Source: Aeromicrobium flavum (GTDB lineage Bacteria > Actinomycetota > Actinomycetes > Propionibacteriales > Nocardioidaceae). From it: a DNA stretch of 64,000 bases. Position numbers and translations under genes: made by a program. A model generated the notes under the pieces. That model had not been told where the DNA came from. It saw only the letters and a list, made by a program, of their open reading frames with translations, and did not search any database. Each line of letters starts with the position of its first letter. Position 1 is the first letter of the stretch. The stretch lies in assembly GCF_007992115.1 (NCBI RefSeq), contig NZ_BJZQ01000009.1, positions 1-64,000 of the forward strand. The letters are read 5' to 3'. Shown here one piece after another: positions 8,316 to 17,763 of this stretch.

Positions 8316-9147
8316 TCAGCGGGCCGTCGGGCCCGTCGCGACCGGCAGGTCGAGGTTGCTCCATTGCGACCACGAGCCCGGGTAGAGCGCGGCGTCGACG
8401 CCCGCGATCGCGAGCGCCGCGACCTCGTGGGCGGCGGTGACGCCCGAGCCGCAGTACGCCGCGACGGGTCGTGAGCCGTCGGCGCCGAGGGAGGCGAAGC
8501 GCTCCCGCAGCTCGGCGGGGGAGCGGAAGCGCCCGTCCGGGGCGAGGTTCTCCGTGGTGGGCGCGCTGTGCGCGCCCGGGATGTGGCCGGCCTTGGGGTC
8601 GATCGGCTCGACCTCGCCGCGGTAGCGCTCACCGGCGCGGGCGTCGAGCAGCACGCCCGACGCCGCGAACTCGACGACGTCGTCGAGCGCCAGGACCGGG
8701 AGCGCCCCCGCCGACAGGGTGACCGATCCCGCGGCCGGAGCCACGTCACCTGTCTCCAGGGCGCGACCGCTCGCGACCCACGCCGCCAGCGCCGTCCAGG
8801 AGGTGCACGTCCGTGAAGCCCGCCCAGCGCAGCAGCCACCACGCACGCGCGGCGGCGAGGTTGCCGTTGTCGTCGTAGACCACGACGGAGGAGTCGTCGT
8901 GCACGCCCCACCGGCGCGCCGCGCGCTGCAGGTCGGCCGGAGACGGGAGCAGGTGGCGTCCGTCCGCCGGCTCCCCATGGGCGGCGAGCTCGGTGTCGAG
9001 CGGCACGAACACCGCACCGGGCACGTGACCCGCCCGGTGGGCGGCGTCGCCGGACGGTCCACCGAGGGTCCAGCGGACGTCGAGCACCACCGGCGGGTGG
9101 TCGGAGTCCAGCGCGGCGGCGAGCTCGTCGACGTCGACCAGCACCAT
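8316..9147 (-). pseudogene. rhodanese-type sulfurtransferase, frameshifted
   Basis: Two-domain thiosulfate/3-mercaptopyruvate sulfurtransferase. The N-terminal inactive rhodanese domain (starts MVLVDVDELAAALD at 9147) reads in one frame to about 8790; the catalytic domain with active-site loop CGSGVTA continues in another frame to 8316. Near 8785-8795 the expected LLDGGLAAW is broken: a 1-base insertion or 2-base deletion would explain it. The N-terminal frame stops 14 codons past the break. It is either a recent pseudogene or a base-call error. It begins two bases after the NYN gene stop. Confidence 0.75.
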
Positions 9148-9149
9148 GG

Positions 9150-9719
9150 TCAGAGGAAGTCGTTCGGGTCGAACTCGTCGATCGGGATGATCTTGATCCG
9201 CGGCAGCGGCACGGTGAAGGCGTCGACGTCGTGCTCGAGGTCGAAGCACTCCAGGCCGCGGGGCACCAGCGCCGCGAAGCGCGAGTTGCGGAACTCCTCG
9301 AAGCCCAGCACCGCCACGCGGCGGGACCCGCTGACCAATGCCTCGACCTGCGGGACGAAGTCGCCGTCGTTGCTGGCCAGCATGACGTCGGCCTCGCGGC
9401 GGGCGATCTCCTCCAGCGTGCGCTGGATGGCCAGGTCGACGACCTTCTGGTCGGACGCGCCCGACAGCGGGATCGGGCGGTAGCCGATCGACGTCAGGGC
9501 CTGCACGAACGGCATCGGCAGGTCGGTGTCGACCGCCAGGAAGAACAGGCCCTGGACGGGCTGGTCCCAGACCTGCTCGGCGAAGCGCAGCAGGCGGTCC
9601 CACCGCGGGCGCTCCTGCGGCTGCGGGCGGCGACCCAGGATCGACATGCCGAGGGTGGCGTCGATGTTCTCGCCGTCGACCAGCAGGTACGTCAAGGTTC
9701 CGGGGGCGCTGTCGTTCAC
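9150..9719 (-). CDS. NYN (PIN-like) domain protein
   Basis: A 189-residue protein with features of NYN/LabA-type ribonucleases: N-terminal LLVDGENIDATLG, central acidic KVVDLAIQRTLEEI and ASNDGDFVPQVEAL. The Asp residues of LVDGEN, KVVD and SNDGDF would form the metal site. It is probably an RNase in RNA turnover; this is family-based. GTG start at 9719; the -10 TAAGGT (9726-9731, minus) is six bases upstream, so the mRNA should be leaderless. The sulfurtransferase follows directly. Confidence 0.75.
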   Translation of the reverse strand: MNDSAPGTLTYLLVDGENIDATLGMSILGRRPQPQERPRWDRLLRFAEQVWDQPVQGLFFLAVDTDLPMPFVQALTSIGYRPIPLSGASDQKVVDLAIQRTLEEIARREADVMLASNDGDFVPQVEALVSGSRRVAVLGFEEFRNSRFAALVPRGLECFDLEHDVDAFTVPLPRIKIIPIDEFDPNDFL

Positions 9720-9771
9720 GGCTCGACCTTACGCGGCTCGGGCGGTCCGCTCGTCGCGACCGACGCACCGA

Positions 9772-9841
9772 CCTCCACTTTTGGAAACGGTTTCACCTGA
9801 ATCCGGTCGGACGACGTGAATCCAGTTCCAAAAGTGGGAGG
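9772..9841. repeat. 70-bp interrupted palindrome
   Basis: Arms 9772-9786 and 9826-9841 pair over 15 bp with one bulged base. A second short pair TTCAC/GTGAA (9792-9796 with 9816-9820) lies inside. It lies between the katG terminator and the NYN promoter, outside both predicted transcripts. The inner GAAACGGTTTC resembles half of a LacI-type operator. Function unknown. Confidence 0.45.
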
Positions 9842-9865
9842 GGGCGCGGCGGTGGGGGAAGACGG

Positions 9866-9899
9866 ACGACGCCCCCGGGTCGGGACCCGGGGGCGTCGT
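9866..9899 (-). terminator. katG terminator hairpin
   Basis: A perfect 15-bp stem (9866-9880 with 9885-9899) and a 4-base loop lie 15 bases after the katG stop. There is no T-run, as is common for actinobacterial hairpin terminators. Confidence 0.7.
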
Positions 9900-9914
9900 G
9901 TGGTGCGGTGCGGC

Positions 9915-12575
<2,661 letters not shown>

Positions 12576-12588
12576 TCACCGTAGTGGC

Positions 12589-12611
12589 TTTTCTTGAATC
12601 AATCAAGAAAA
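12589..12611 (-). promoter_or_regulatory. FurA operator of furA-katG
   Basis: Perfect 9-bp arms TTTTCTTGA (12589-12597) and TCAAGAAAA (12603-12611) flank ATCAA. It is A/T-rich in a GC-rich genome and covers the -35 region of the furA promoter. This fits the autoregulatory site known for actinobacterial furA. Confidence 0.75.
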
Positions 12612-12712
12612 AGCGTTGTGGCGCTCTAGCACGAGCAACGAACTCGGGCCGTCGGTGCCACGCCGCCCAACGTGCAAGACGAGATGTTGACTCTGGGTCC
12701 GCGCGAGCAGCC

Positions 12713-13996
12713 TCACGGCACGGGGTTCCAGAGTCGGTCCACCGGGAGCACATGGATGCGCTCATCGTCGGTTGAATATGAACGATTGCCAGTGCTGAAC
12801 ACGACTCCAGCAATGAAGCGATCGCCGAGAAGGTCACGCAACTTGCGCAGCCCCCGGCGGTCCTTTTCCTGGATGCGTTCGTTGGCTTTCACCTCGAAGG
12901 CGACCACGCGTCCATCTTCGAACTCCACCACGTAGTCGACTTCGTCGCCGTCATGCGTGCGCCAATGGCCGAGGGTGACTGGTTCGTCGAGCCACGACGC
13001 CTGCTTTCGGAGTTCCCCGACGACGAACGTTTCCAGCAAGTTGCCGAACTCGGTGAGTGCTGTCGCGTCGAGTCCGGCCAGTTTTTCCGGACTGACCCGC
13101 ATGAGGCGCGCTGCCACGCCGGAATCGACCATGTGCACCTTCGGCGTTGCGACGCTCCGAGCCTTCAACGTCTTGCCCCATGCCGGCAGCCGCTCCAGAA
13201 GGAAGAGGTCTTCGAGCAGTCGCGTGTGCGATTCGAGTGTGTTCCGAGTGGCAGAAAGCCCGTCCCCGACCTTCGTGAGGACCAGCAGCTGACCGGTGTG
13301 CGCGGCGAGCCGAGACAAGAGCTGACTCAGCACCTGGCGCTCCCGTATCCGCGAGAGCTCGATGGCGTCGCGCTCGACGGACTGCTTCACATAGTCGTCG
13401 AACCATCGGTTCCGCGCTGAGCCGGCACTCCTTCGGAGGGCGAGAGGAAAACCGCCCGCACAGACTCTGTCGACGTAGGCGGTCCGAGGTGTAGTCGAGG
13501 TGGGGTGAGCTGCCACGGCGTTCGCGGCGTCGTTCTTCAGTGCTTGAAGCAGGTTCTCCGTAACGCCTGCAATCTCACCTTGCGACAGCGGCCAGATCGT
13601 CATGTTGTGCAGTCGGCCGGTGAGAGCCTGCGCGGTTCTTGGGAGCGCGTCCTGACGGGTGGACCCTGTGAGCACGGCCGTACCAGGTAGCGCGCCCTCC
13701 CTGTTGAGCCTTGATTTCAACGCGTCCAGCACGTCCGGAACGTGCTGGTACTCGTCCAGGCAGATAGGACTGTCACCTGCCACGGCGAGACTGACGTTGG
13801 CGAGGACCGCGTCTCTTGTCGCTGGGTCGTCCAGATCGATCACTTGGACACCACGGCTTGCTGCAAATTGATTGAGGACCGTCGACTTGCCGACGGATCG
13901 GGGCCCGTGAAGTGCTATCACTGGCTCCTCGAGAACGAGACTCTCAAGTAGGCGGCTCAGGCGTCGTTCGGCCATCCGCTTGTGCAGTCCCGTCAT
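12713..13996 (-). CDS. AAA (AAA_14)/DUF4143 ATPase
   Basis: A 427-residue ATPase with an N-terminal P-loop (HGPRSVGKST, about residues 29-38), Walker B-like ICLDEYQHVP, and arginine/sensor segment LTGSTR. The C-terminal DUF4143 part has the nuclease-like pattern GDEVDYVVE...VVAFEVKAN, reminiscent of PD-(D/E)XK folds. The physiological role of this family is unknown to me. GC content and codon use are clearly lower than in neighbours, suggesting acquisition. The -10 TAGCCT (14003-14008, minus) is six bases before the ATG and four repeats sit upstream. Confidence 0.8.
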   Translation of the reverse strand: MTGLHKRMAERRLSRLLESLVLEEPVIALHGPRSVGKSTVLNQFAASRGVQVIDLDDPATRDAVLANVSLAVAGDSPICLDEYQHVPDVLDALKSRLNREGALPGTAVLTGSTRQDALPRTAQALTGRLHNMTIWPLSQGEIAGVTENLLQALKNDAANAVAAHPTSTTPRTAYVDRVCAGGFPLALRRSAGSARNRWFDDYVKQSVERDAIELSRIRERQVLSQLLSRLAAHTGQLLVLTKVGDGLSATRNTLESHTRLLEDLFLLERLPAWGKTLKARSVATPKVHMVDSGVAARLMRVSPEKLAGLDATALTEFGNLLETFVVGELRKQASWLDEPVTLGHWRTHDGDEVDYVVEFEDGRVVAFEVKANERIQEKDRRGLRKLRDLLGDRFIAGVVFSTGNRSYSTDDERIHVLPVDRLWNPVP

Positions 13997-14018
13997 GCAG
14001 CGAGGCTAGCATGCGAAT

Positions 14019-14100
14019 TGCGTTTCTTGGGGGCCCTTACTGCGTTTTTTGAGTATCTCAGACTGCGTTATTTAAGGTTCGCTCACTGCGTTTCTTGAGT
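14019..14100. repeat. four 22-23 bp direct repeats upstream of the AAA/DUF4143 gene
   Basis: TGCGTT cores occur at 14019, 14041, 14064 and 14087, spaced 22, 23 and 23 bp. The fuller unit is about ACTGCGTTTCTTGAGT. Copies 2-4 keep ACTGCGTT; copy 3 is the most degenerate in its second half. They cover and extend upstream from the -35 region of the ATPase gene, like an iteron-type operator with sites on one helix face. Confidence 0.7.
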
Positions 14101-14275
14101 GTTCCAACGTTTGCGGCTTGTTTCTTCTCCTTGGTCTTCTTCATGGTGATCGTCCTGCTGCCGGTAGGTGAACATCCCTGCGGGTCCCGTGCCGTGCGGG
14201 CCACTCACCAGAGAGGCTCAGCCGCTGTTCGCTTCGCGTGGTTGGCTGGAACTCCGCGAACCAGAAGGAGACGCC

Positions 14276-14713
14276 ATGCCGCTGACCGGAGAGTACGAGC
14301 CGAGCACGTCCGAGTGGGCCCGGACCCAGGCCGAGACCTACGAGGCCACGAACGGCCAGGAGGCCAACACGCTGCAGGGCGTGCCGATCATCGTGCTGAC
14401 CAGCGTCGGCGCGAAGTCGGGCAAGCTGCGCAAGACCGCGCTGATGCGGGTCGAGCACGACGGCGACTACGCCGTCGTCGCGTCCAAGGGCGGGCACCCG
14501 TCGCAGCCCAACTGGTACTGGAACCTCAAGGCCGACGCGCACGTCGAGCTGCAGGACGGCGCCGAGCGCAAGGACTACCGAGCGCGCGAGCTGGAGGGCG
14601 ACGAGTACGAGACGTGGTGGCAGCGCTCCGTCGCAGTCTGGCCCGACTACGCCGAGTACCAGAAGAAGACCGATCGGAAGATCCCGGTCTTCGTGCTGGA
14701 GCCGATGGCCTGA
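14276..14713 (+). CDS. F420-type (deazaflavin) nitroreductase-family oxidoreductase
   Basis: Split-barrel protein of 145 residues resembling the Ddn-like deazaflavin-dependent nitroreductases (DUF385). The family core is visible as [33 protein letters not shown] followed by [11 protein letters not shown] and an acidic [13 protein letters not shown] segment. It probably reduces quinones or similar acceptors with F420H2. ATG at 14276 has the SD AGAAGGAG (14262-14270). It is monocistronic next to tRNA-Leu. Confidence 0.8.
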   Translation: MPLTGEYEPSTSEWARTQAETYEATNGQEANTLQGVPIIVLTSVGAKSGKLRKTALMRVEHDGDYAVVASKGGHPSQPNWYWNLKADAHVELQDGAERKDYRARELEGDEYETWWQRSVAVWPDYAEYQKKTDRKIPVFVLEPMA

Positions 14714-14717
14714 CGCG

Positions 14718-14800
14718 TGCCGGTGACAGGACTTGAACCTGCACGCCCGTGAGGACACCAGGACCTAAACCTGGCGCGTCTACCGTTCCGCCACACCGGC
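14718..14800 (-). tRNA. tRNA-Leu (UAG)
   Basis: A complete class II cloverleaf of 83 nt. Acceptor GCCGGTG pairs with CACCGGC; the anticodon stem CCAGG/CCTGG encloses the loop TTTAGGT with anticodon TAG; a long variable arm and a GTTCAAGTC T-loop follow. CCA is not encoded. Confidence 0.93.
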
Positions 14801-14835
14801 AACGGACCAAGGATAGGGCCGCCGTGCCGGGCGAG

Positions 14836-15312
14836 TCAGGCGGCGCCGAGACCCAGGTCGCGGCGCAGCTTGGCGACGTGTCCGGTGGCCTTGACGTTGT
14901 ACTGCGCCAACTCGACCTTGCCCTCGGCGTCGATGACGAACGTCGAGCGGATGACGCCCTGGACGAGCTTGCCGTAGAGCTTCTTCTCGCCGAACGCGCC
15001 GTACGCCGTCAGGACCTCCTTCCCGGGGTCGGACAGCAGCGTGATGCCGAGGCCGTCGCGCTCGCGGAATTTTGCCAGCTTCTCCGGCTGGTCGGGGCTG
15101 ATGCCCAGCACCGTGAGTCCCTCGGCCTGGAGGCGGTCGATCGAGTCGCTGAAGTCGCAGGCCTGCTTCGTGCAGCCCGGGGTCATCGCAGCCGGGTAGA
15201 AATAGACGATCACGCGCTGGCCGCGCAGGTCCGAGAGCGTGACCTCGCGACCGTCGTCGGTGGGGAGCGTGAAGTCGGGGGCCGGATCGCCGGGCTGCAG
15301 TCGGGTCGTCAT
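14836..15312 (-). CDS. bcp: thioredoxin-dependent thiol peroxidase
   Basis: Bcp/PrxQ-type peroxiredoxin of 158 residues that reduces hydroperoxides with thioredoxin. MTPGCTKQACDF carries both the peroxidatic Cys and, five residues later, the resolving Cys, typical of PrxQ. The start MTTRLQPGD at 15312 gives the expected length; longer in-frame extensions would run into the divergent gene's upstream region. Confidence 0.92.
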   Translation of the reverse strand: MTTRLQPGDPAPDFTLPTDDGREVTLSDLRGQRVIVYFYPAAMTPGCTKQACDFSDSIDRLQAEGLTVLGISPDQPEKLAKFRERDGLGITLLSDPGKEVLTAYGAFGEKKLYGKLVQGVIRSTFVIDAEGKVELAQYNVKATGHVAKLRRDLGLGAA

Positions 15313-15358
15313 GGGCACTATCCTGACAAGGCACCCCGCACCGATCGAGAGGACTCCC

Positions 15359-15628
15359 GTGGCACGAGGAAAGTCTGACCCCGCCCAGGCGTCTGACGAC
15401 GAGATCGTCGACGAGCTCGAAGTTCTCCTGACCCGGCTCAGCGGCAACGTCGACGAGCTGGTCGATCGCGTCAAGCCCGGCAACGTGGCCAAGCGACAGG
15501 TCCAGCGCGTCAAGGACTACTTCGTCGACGAGCAGACCGGCCCCCGTTTCGAGCACATCGTCCCGGTCGTCGTCGGCACGGTCGGCACGATCGTCGGACT
15601 CGCGGTGTTGCGCCGGCTCTTGAAGTGA
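15359..15628 (+). CDS. DUF3618 protein
   Basis: An 89-residue protein. The segment ASDDEIVDELEVLLTRLSGNVDEL and following KPGNVAKRQVQRVKDYF match DUF3618, predicted to be helical and membrane-proximal; a C-terminal membrane helix (about 66-86) ends in RRLLK. Start is GTG at 15359 after the SD GAGAGGA (about 15347-15353). It is coupled to the GroES-like gene (TGATG). Confidence 0.75.
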   Translation: MARGKSDPAQASDDEIVDELEVLLTRLSGNVDELVDRVKPGNVAKRQVQRVKDYFVDEQTGPRFEHIVPVVVGTVGTIVGLAVLRRLLK

Positions 15629-15948
15629 TGGACGGCAAGCTCCCGATCCGGATGCTGCACGACCGGCTCCTGGTCGCCCTCGACCAGGAGGCTGGCGACC
15701 GCCGCTCGTCCGGCGGGATCGTCATCCCCGCCACGGCGGCGATGGGCCGGCGCCTGTCGTGGGCCCGGGTCGAGGCGGTCGGCTCGCAGGTGCGCACCGT
15801 CGAGGTCGGCGACCGGGTCCTGTTCGATCCGGAGGACCGCGCCGAGGTCGAGGTCCGGGGCGAGAGCTTCATCCTGCTGCGTGAGCGCGACGTGCACGCC
15901 GTCGCCTCCGAGCGCATCGACGAGGGCCAGACCGGCCTCTACCTGTGA
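15628..15948 (+). CDS. GroES-like co-chaperonin family protein
   Basis: A 106-residue Cpn10-like protein. The N-terminal MLHDRLLVALDQEAGDRRSSGGIVIP resembles the GroES strand and mobile loop, and VGDRVLFDPEDRAEVEVRGESFILLRERDVHAV the C-terminal barrel. It is diverged and has no groEL next to it, so it may be a stand-alone paralogue. The ATG at 15628 overlaps the upstream stop; a GTG three bases earlier is possible. Confidence 0.7.
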   Translation: MDGKLPIRMLHDRLLVALDQEAGDRRSSGGIVIPATAAMGRRLSWARVEAVGSQVRTVEVGDRVLFDPEDRAEVEVRGESFILLRERDVHAVASERIDEGQTGLYL

Positions 15949-17063
15949 CCATCGGCGACCGGCCCCCGTTCCGCCGGTTGCGCCTGCCGCGCTCCGACGT
16001 CTCGCTGCAGGACCGGTTGGCCCGGGTCCGTCGCAGCTGGCGGCTGCTGCTGCGGCTGGCCGTCGCCACCGGTGGCGCGTTCGCCATCGCCACCTACGCC
16101 TTCGGCCACACGCAGGCGTTCTTCGCCCCGATCGCCGCCGTCATCACCATGATGGCCGGCGCGGGCCGCCGCCAGCGGGTGATCTTCGAGCTCATCCTGG
16201 GCGTCGCCTTCGGGGTGCTCGTCGGCGAGCTGCTCATCCTCGCGATCGGCCGTGGCGGCTGGCAGATGGCGCTCGTCGCGTCGTTGACCGCCGTGGTCGC
16301 GATGCTGTTCAACCTCACCGGCATGGCGCTGACCCAGGCCATCAACTCCGGGGTGCTCCTGGCCGCGGTCGTGCCGCTCGCCGGGGCCGCCAACCCCGCC
16401 GTCACCCGCTTCACGGACGCCCTGATCGGCGGCCTGTGCGGGTTCGTGATGATGCTGCTGCTGCCGCGCAACACCATGCGGGACATCGACGAGAGCCTGC
16501 AGAAGCTCCTCGAGGGCCTCACGCGCGTGCTGGGCCACGTCGCCGAGGCCATGCGCACCGACGACGCGACGTTGGCCGACTCGGCCCTGGCGGAGGCGCG
16601 CGACGCCCAGCCGATCATCGAGTCGCTGCACTCGACCGCCGCGAACGTCAGCGAGATCGTGCGGCTGGCACCGCTGCGCTGGCACCAGCGTGCCGACGTC
16701 GAGCGGTACGCCGGCAGCGTCAACGACCTCGACAACGCCTTGCGCGACGCGCGCGTGCTGGCTCGGCGCGTGGCCTCGATGCTCCGGCACGGCGAGCGCG
16801 CCCCGGCCCGGTTGACCGACGCTGTCGAGACCCTCGTGGCGGCGCTGCGGATCTACGCCGACGAGTTCTCCTCCGCCGTCGAGCTCGAGCGCGCGAACGA
16901 GCGGCTCGTGGAGGCCTCCGACCTCGCCATGCACGCGATGGCCGACCGACTCACCGTCAACACCGCCTCGATCGCCGCCCAGGTGCGGTCACTGGCCGCC
17001 GACCTGCTCATGGCCGGTGGTGTGCCCCGCACCGCGCTGGACGACCTGCTCGACATCGAGTGA
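15945..17063 (+). CDS. FUSC/aromatic-acid-exporter-like membrane protein
   Basis: A 372-residue protein with about five to six membrane spans in residues 30-165 (for example FAIATYAFGHTQAFFAPIAA) and a long, charged, helical C-terminal domain (about 175-370). This is the layout of FUSC/ArAE-type permeases. The GTG start overlaps the GroES-like gene stop (GTGA). Export substrate unknown. Confidence 0.75.
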   Translation: MTIGDRPPFRRLRLPRSDVSLQDRLARVRRSWRLLLRLAVATGGAFAIATYAFGHTQAFFAPIAAVITMMAGAGRRQRVIFELILGVAFGVLVGELLILAIGRGGWQMALVASLTAVVAMLFNLTGMALTQAINSGVLLAAVVPLAGAANPAVTRFTDALIGGLCGFVMMLLLPRNTMRDIDESLQKLLEGLTRVLGHVAEAMRTDDATLADSALAEARDAQPIIESLHSTAANVSEIVRLAPLRWHQRADVERYAGSVNDLDNALRDARVLARRVASMLRHGERAPARLTDAVETLVAALRIYADEFSSAVELERANERLVEASDLAMHAMADRLTVNTASIAAQVRSLAADLLMAGGVPRTALDDLLDIE

Positions 17064-17074
17064 CGGAGGACGAC

Positions 17075-17203
17075 ATGGAGCCACGACACCGGTTGGAGGA
17101 GCTCAGACGGCGTCTCGCCGCACTCGTGCGGCCCGACCGCGACATGCCCGACCAGCGGGAATCGGACGACGTGGACGATCACCCCTCGACACCGCCGGAC
17201 TGA
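17075..17203 (+). CDS. small hydrophilic protein
   Basis: A 42-codon ORF starting MEPRHRLEELRRRL, strongly charged with an acidic tail. The SD CGGAGGA (17064-17070) is four bases before the ATG and the ORF begins 11 bases after the permease stop, so it looks like the last gene of the operon. No family recognised. Confidence 0.45.
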   Translation: MEPRHRLEELRRRLAALVRPDRDMPDQRESDDVDDHPSTPPD

Positions 17204-17215
17204 GTCCACTACCGT
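17186..17215 (+). promoter_or_regulatory. promoter of the attenuator-like unit
   Basis: TCGACA (17186-17191) and TACCGT (17210-17215) are 18 bp apart. The predicted start near 17222 would give a leader of about 45 nt before the leader ORF. Confidence 0.5.
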
Positions 17216-17267
17216 CGACGAGTCGCTTCTCCTGAAGTGACGTCGCACACACCAGGAGGTGAGCCCC

Positions 17268-17330
17268 GTGAAGAACGTCTTCGACCCCACGTTCGCCCAC
17301 GGGCGCGCCTCCGTCGTGTTGCTGACCTAG
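17268..17330 (+). CDS. 20-codon leader peptide
   Basis: GTG-initiated ORF of 20 codons ending ...RASVVLLT-stop. A perfect AGGAGG (17254-17259) stands eight bases upstream. A small hairpin GTCGAT/ATCGAC (17330-17345) begins at the last base of the stop codon and an intrinsic terminator follows 25 bases later. This order is typical of ribosome-mediated attenuation leaders. The Val-Val-Leu-Leu run, including a rare TTG codon, could be a stall point; that part is inference. Confidence 0.5.
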   Translation: MKNVFDPTFAHGRASVVLLT

Positions 17331-17355
17331 TCGATCCTCATCGACCCGTATCACC

Positions 17356-17393
17356 AGCCGCTTCGGACGCTCGTCCGGAGCGGCTCTTCTTTT
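17356..17393 (+). terminator. intrinsic terminator within the leader
   Basis: A 13-bp stem (17356-17368 with 17373-17385, one G-T wobble), loop GCTC, then CTTCTTTT (17386-17393). This is the only canonical hairpin-plus-U-tract terminator seen in the window, and it lies between a leader ORF and the next small gene. Confidence 0.8.
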
Positions 17394-17438
17394 GTCCGAT
17401 CTACCCACCCCACCGACGAATCAGGAAGGAGGCGCGTC

Positions 17439-17699
17439 ATGACCACGACACTCACCGATCTCATGCCCGCGAACACCACTGCCCCGACGACAGTCCCGAA
17501 CGAGGGACTCCACCACGCGGAGGCGACCACGGGAGAGGAGGTGAAGACCATGTCCTTGTTCGACTTCGGCATCAAGCCGCAGCAGCGCGCCGACCTCGAT
17601 CGTCTCGTGGTCCTGGAACGGATCAAGCAGCGACGCCGGGCGCAGGCCCACGTGCGCGCGGTGCACAGCCAGCTGTGGGGCGTTCGCGCCAACCGCTGA
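17439..17699 (+). CDS. small basic protein downstream of the attenuator
   Basis: An 86-codon ORF with the SD AAGGAGG (17426-17432) six bases before ATG. A second perfect AGGAGG (17536-17541) lies eight bases before an in-frame ATG at 17550, giving a 49-residue form that starts MSLFDFGIKP. The first 37 residues are Thr/Ala-rich and low complexity; the 49-residue part is helical and basic (ERIKQRRRAQAHVRAVHSQL). The shorter protein may be the main product. No family recognised. Confidence 0.5.
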   Translation: MTTTLTDLMPANTTAPTTVPNEGLHHAEATTGEEVKTMSLFDFGIKPQQRADLDRLVVLERIKQRRRAQAHVRAVHSQLWGVRANR

Positions 17700-17703
17700 A
17701 CGA

Positions 17704-17749
17704 GCGCGAGGCGCGTACCGGGACGGAGGTCCCGGTACGCGCCTCGCGC
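17704..17749. terminator. 21-bp perfect hairpin, bidirectional terminator
   Basis: A perfect 21-bp stem (17704-17724 with 17729-17749) with loop GGAG separates the small basic gene from the convergent lyase gene. It can stop both transcripts. Confidence 0.75.
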
Positions 17750-17763
17750 GCATCGGCGATGCG

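Noticed and set aside
9783-9793. LacI-type operator GAAACGGTTTC
   Set aside because: It is symmetric but has odd spacing compared with LacI-family operators, and no LacI regulator or sugar gene is nearby.
14019-14100. CRISPR array
   Set aside because: The units are contiguous 22-23 bp degenerate repeats without unique spacers, and no cas genes are nearby.
14058-14144. 28-codon Lys-rich ORF on the minus strand (starts MKKTKEKKQ) next to the repeats
   Set aside because: Its second half is simply the translated repeat units and only a weak AGGA precedes it. It may be real, but there is no independent support.
15628-15948. Canonical groES
   Set aside because: The protein is only distantly similar to GroES and no groEL is adjacent; it is listed as a GroES-like family member without a gene symbol.
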